Assembly: GCA_029940175.1 (NCBI GenBank)
Contig: JAOZRM010000195.1
Coordinates: 1 to 5,491, forward strand
DNA length: 5,491 bases
Direction of reading: 5' to 3'
DNA from: Candidatus Sabulitectum sp.
GTDB lineage: Bacteria; Fermentibacterota; Fermentibacteria; Fermentibacterales; JCC-6
Below the pieces are notes generated by a model. That model made no database searches, had not been told where the DNA came from, and was given only the letters and a program-made list of their open reading frames with translations. A program made the translations under genes and the position numbers. Of the stretch, positions 5,461-5,491 are shown one piece after another (the stretch's first letter is position 1; every line of letters starts with the position of its first letter).

Positions 5461-5491
5461 TCAGCTGGCAAGGCAGATAGAAGCTCTTCTT
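5453..5491 (+). CDS. scpB: N-terminal fragment of segregation and condensation protein B (3' end outside window)
   Basis: An ATG at 5453 opens a frame that stays open to the window edge, giving 13 residues: MLDQLARQIEALL. ScpB proteins typically begin with a helix containing IEALLF, which matches the last five residues here. ScpB is the winged-helix partner that binds ScpA in the SMC complex, and scpB commonly follows scpA directly. The start overlaps the scpA stop (TGA 5458-5460) by 8 bases and has an AGGTGG 7 bases upstream. The call rests on this short motif plus gene order, since most of the gene is outside the window. Confidence 0.75.
   Translation, partial: MLDQLARQIEALL

Noticed and set aside
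1..5491. Terminators, tRNAs, CRISPR arrays, insertion sequences or a novel defence system
   Set aside because: Coding sequence is nearly continuous with gaps of at most 23 bases. I saw no hairpin followed by a T-run between genes, no spaced repeats, no transposase and no defence-type domains.

Overview
The window is a gene-dense, single-strand (+) stretch of a bacterial chromosome. It holds six complete genes and two partial ones, running from the 3' end of a probable membrane protein to the first codons of scpB. Neighbouring genes overlap or lie at most 23 bases apart. No internal terminator, RNA gene, mobile element, CRISPR array or non-coding stretch longer than 23 bases is visible, so the whole window reads as one operon-like transcription unit.

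Layout: (1) bases 3-224, the C-terminus of an unidentified protein with beta-barrel-like strands. (2) purN (214-807), the third step of purine synthesis. (3) A three-gene cell-envelope block: an exported M15-type zinc peptidase (831-1763), a membrane-anchored L,D-transpeptidase (1777-2559) and a membrane-anchored PQQ/BamB-like eight-bladed beta-propeller (2573-3844). (4) An information-processing block: an Era-like GTPase with a KH domain (3852-4721), scpA (4711-5460) and the start of scpB (5453 onward).

The organism is a bacterium. L,D-transpeptidase and M15 peptidase genes, a BamB-like propeller and a possible outer-membrane barrel suggest a diderm with peptidoglycan. The proteins are clearly divergent from model species. 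Together with the unusual mixture of genes, this fits an uncultured lineage, perhaps within the FCB/candidate-phylum radiation, but the sequence alone does not settle taxonomy. Translation signals are GA-rich Shine-Dalgarno tracts, and every start chosen here is ATG.

Functionally, the envelope block pairs an enzyme family that makes 3-3 (or lipoprotein) links in peptidoglycan with a peptidase family that can cut peptidoglycan peptides, plus a possible periplasmic scaffold. The downstream block couples ribosome assembly (Era) with chromosome condensation (ScpA/ScpB). The most notable observations are the Era homologue, whose G3, G4 and G5 GTPase motifs are altered while its KH domain is intact, the pairing of transpeptidase and peptidase with the propeller protein, and an EF-hand/dockerin-like calcium loop inside the peptidase.
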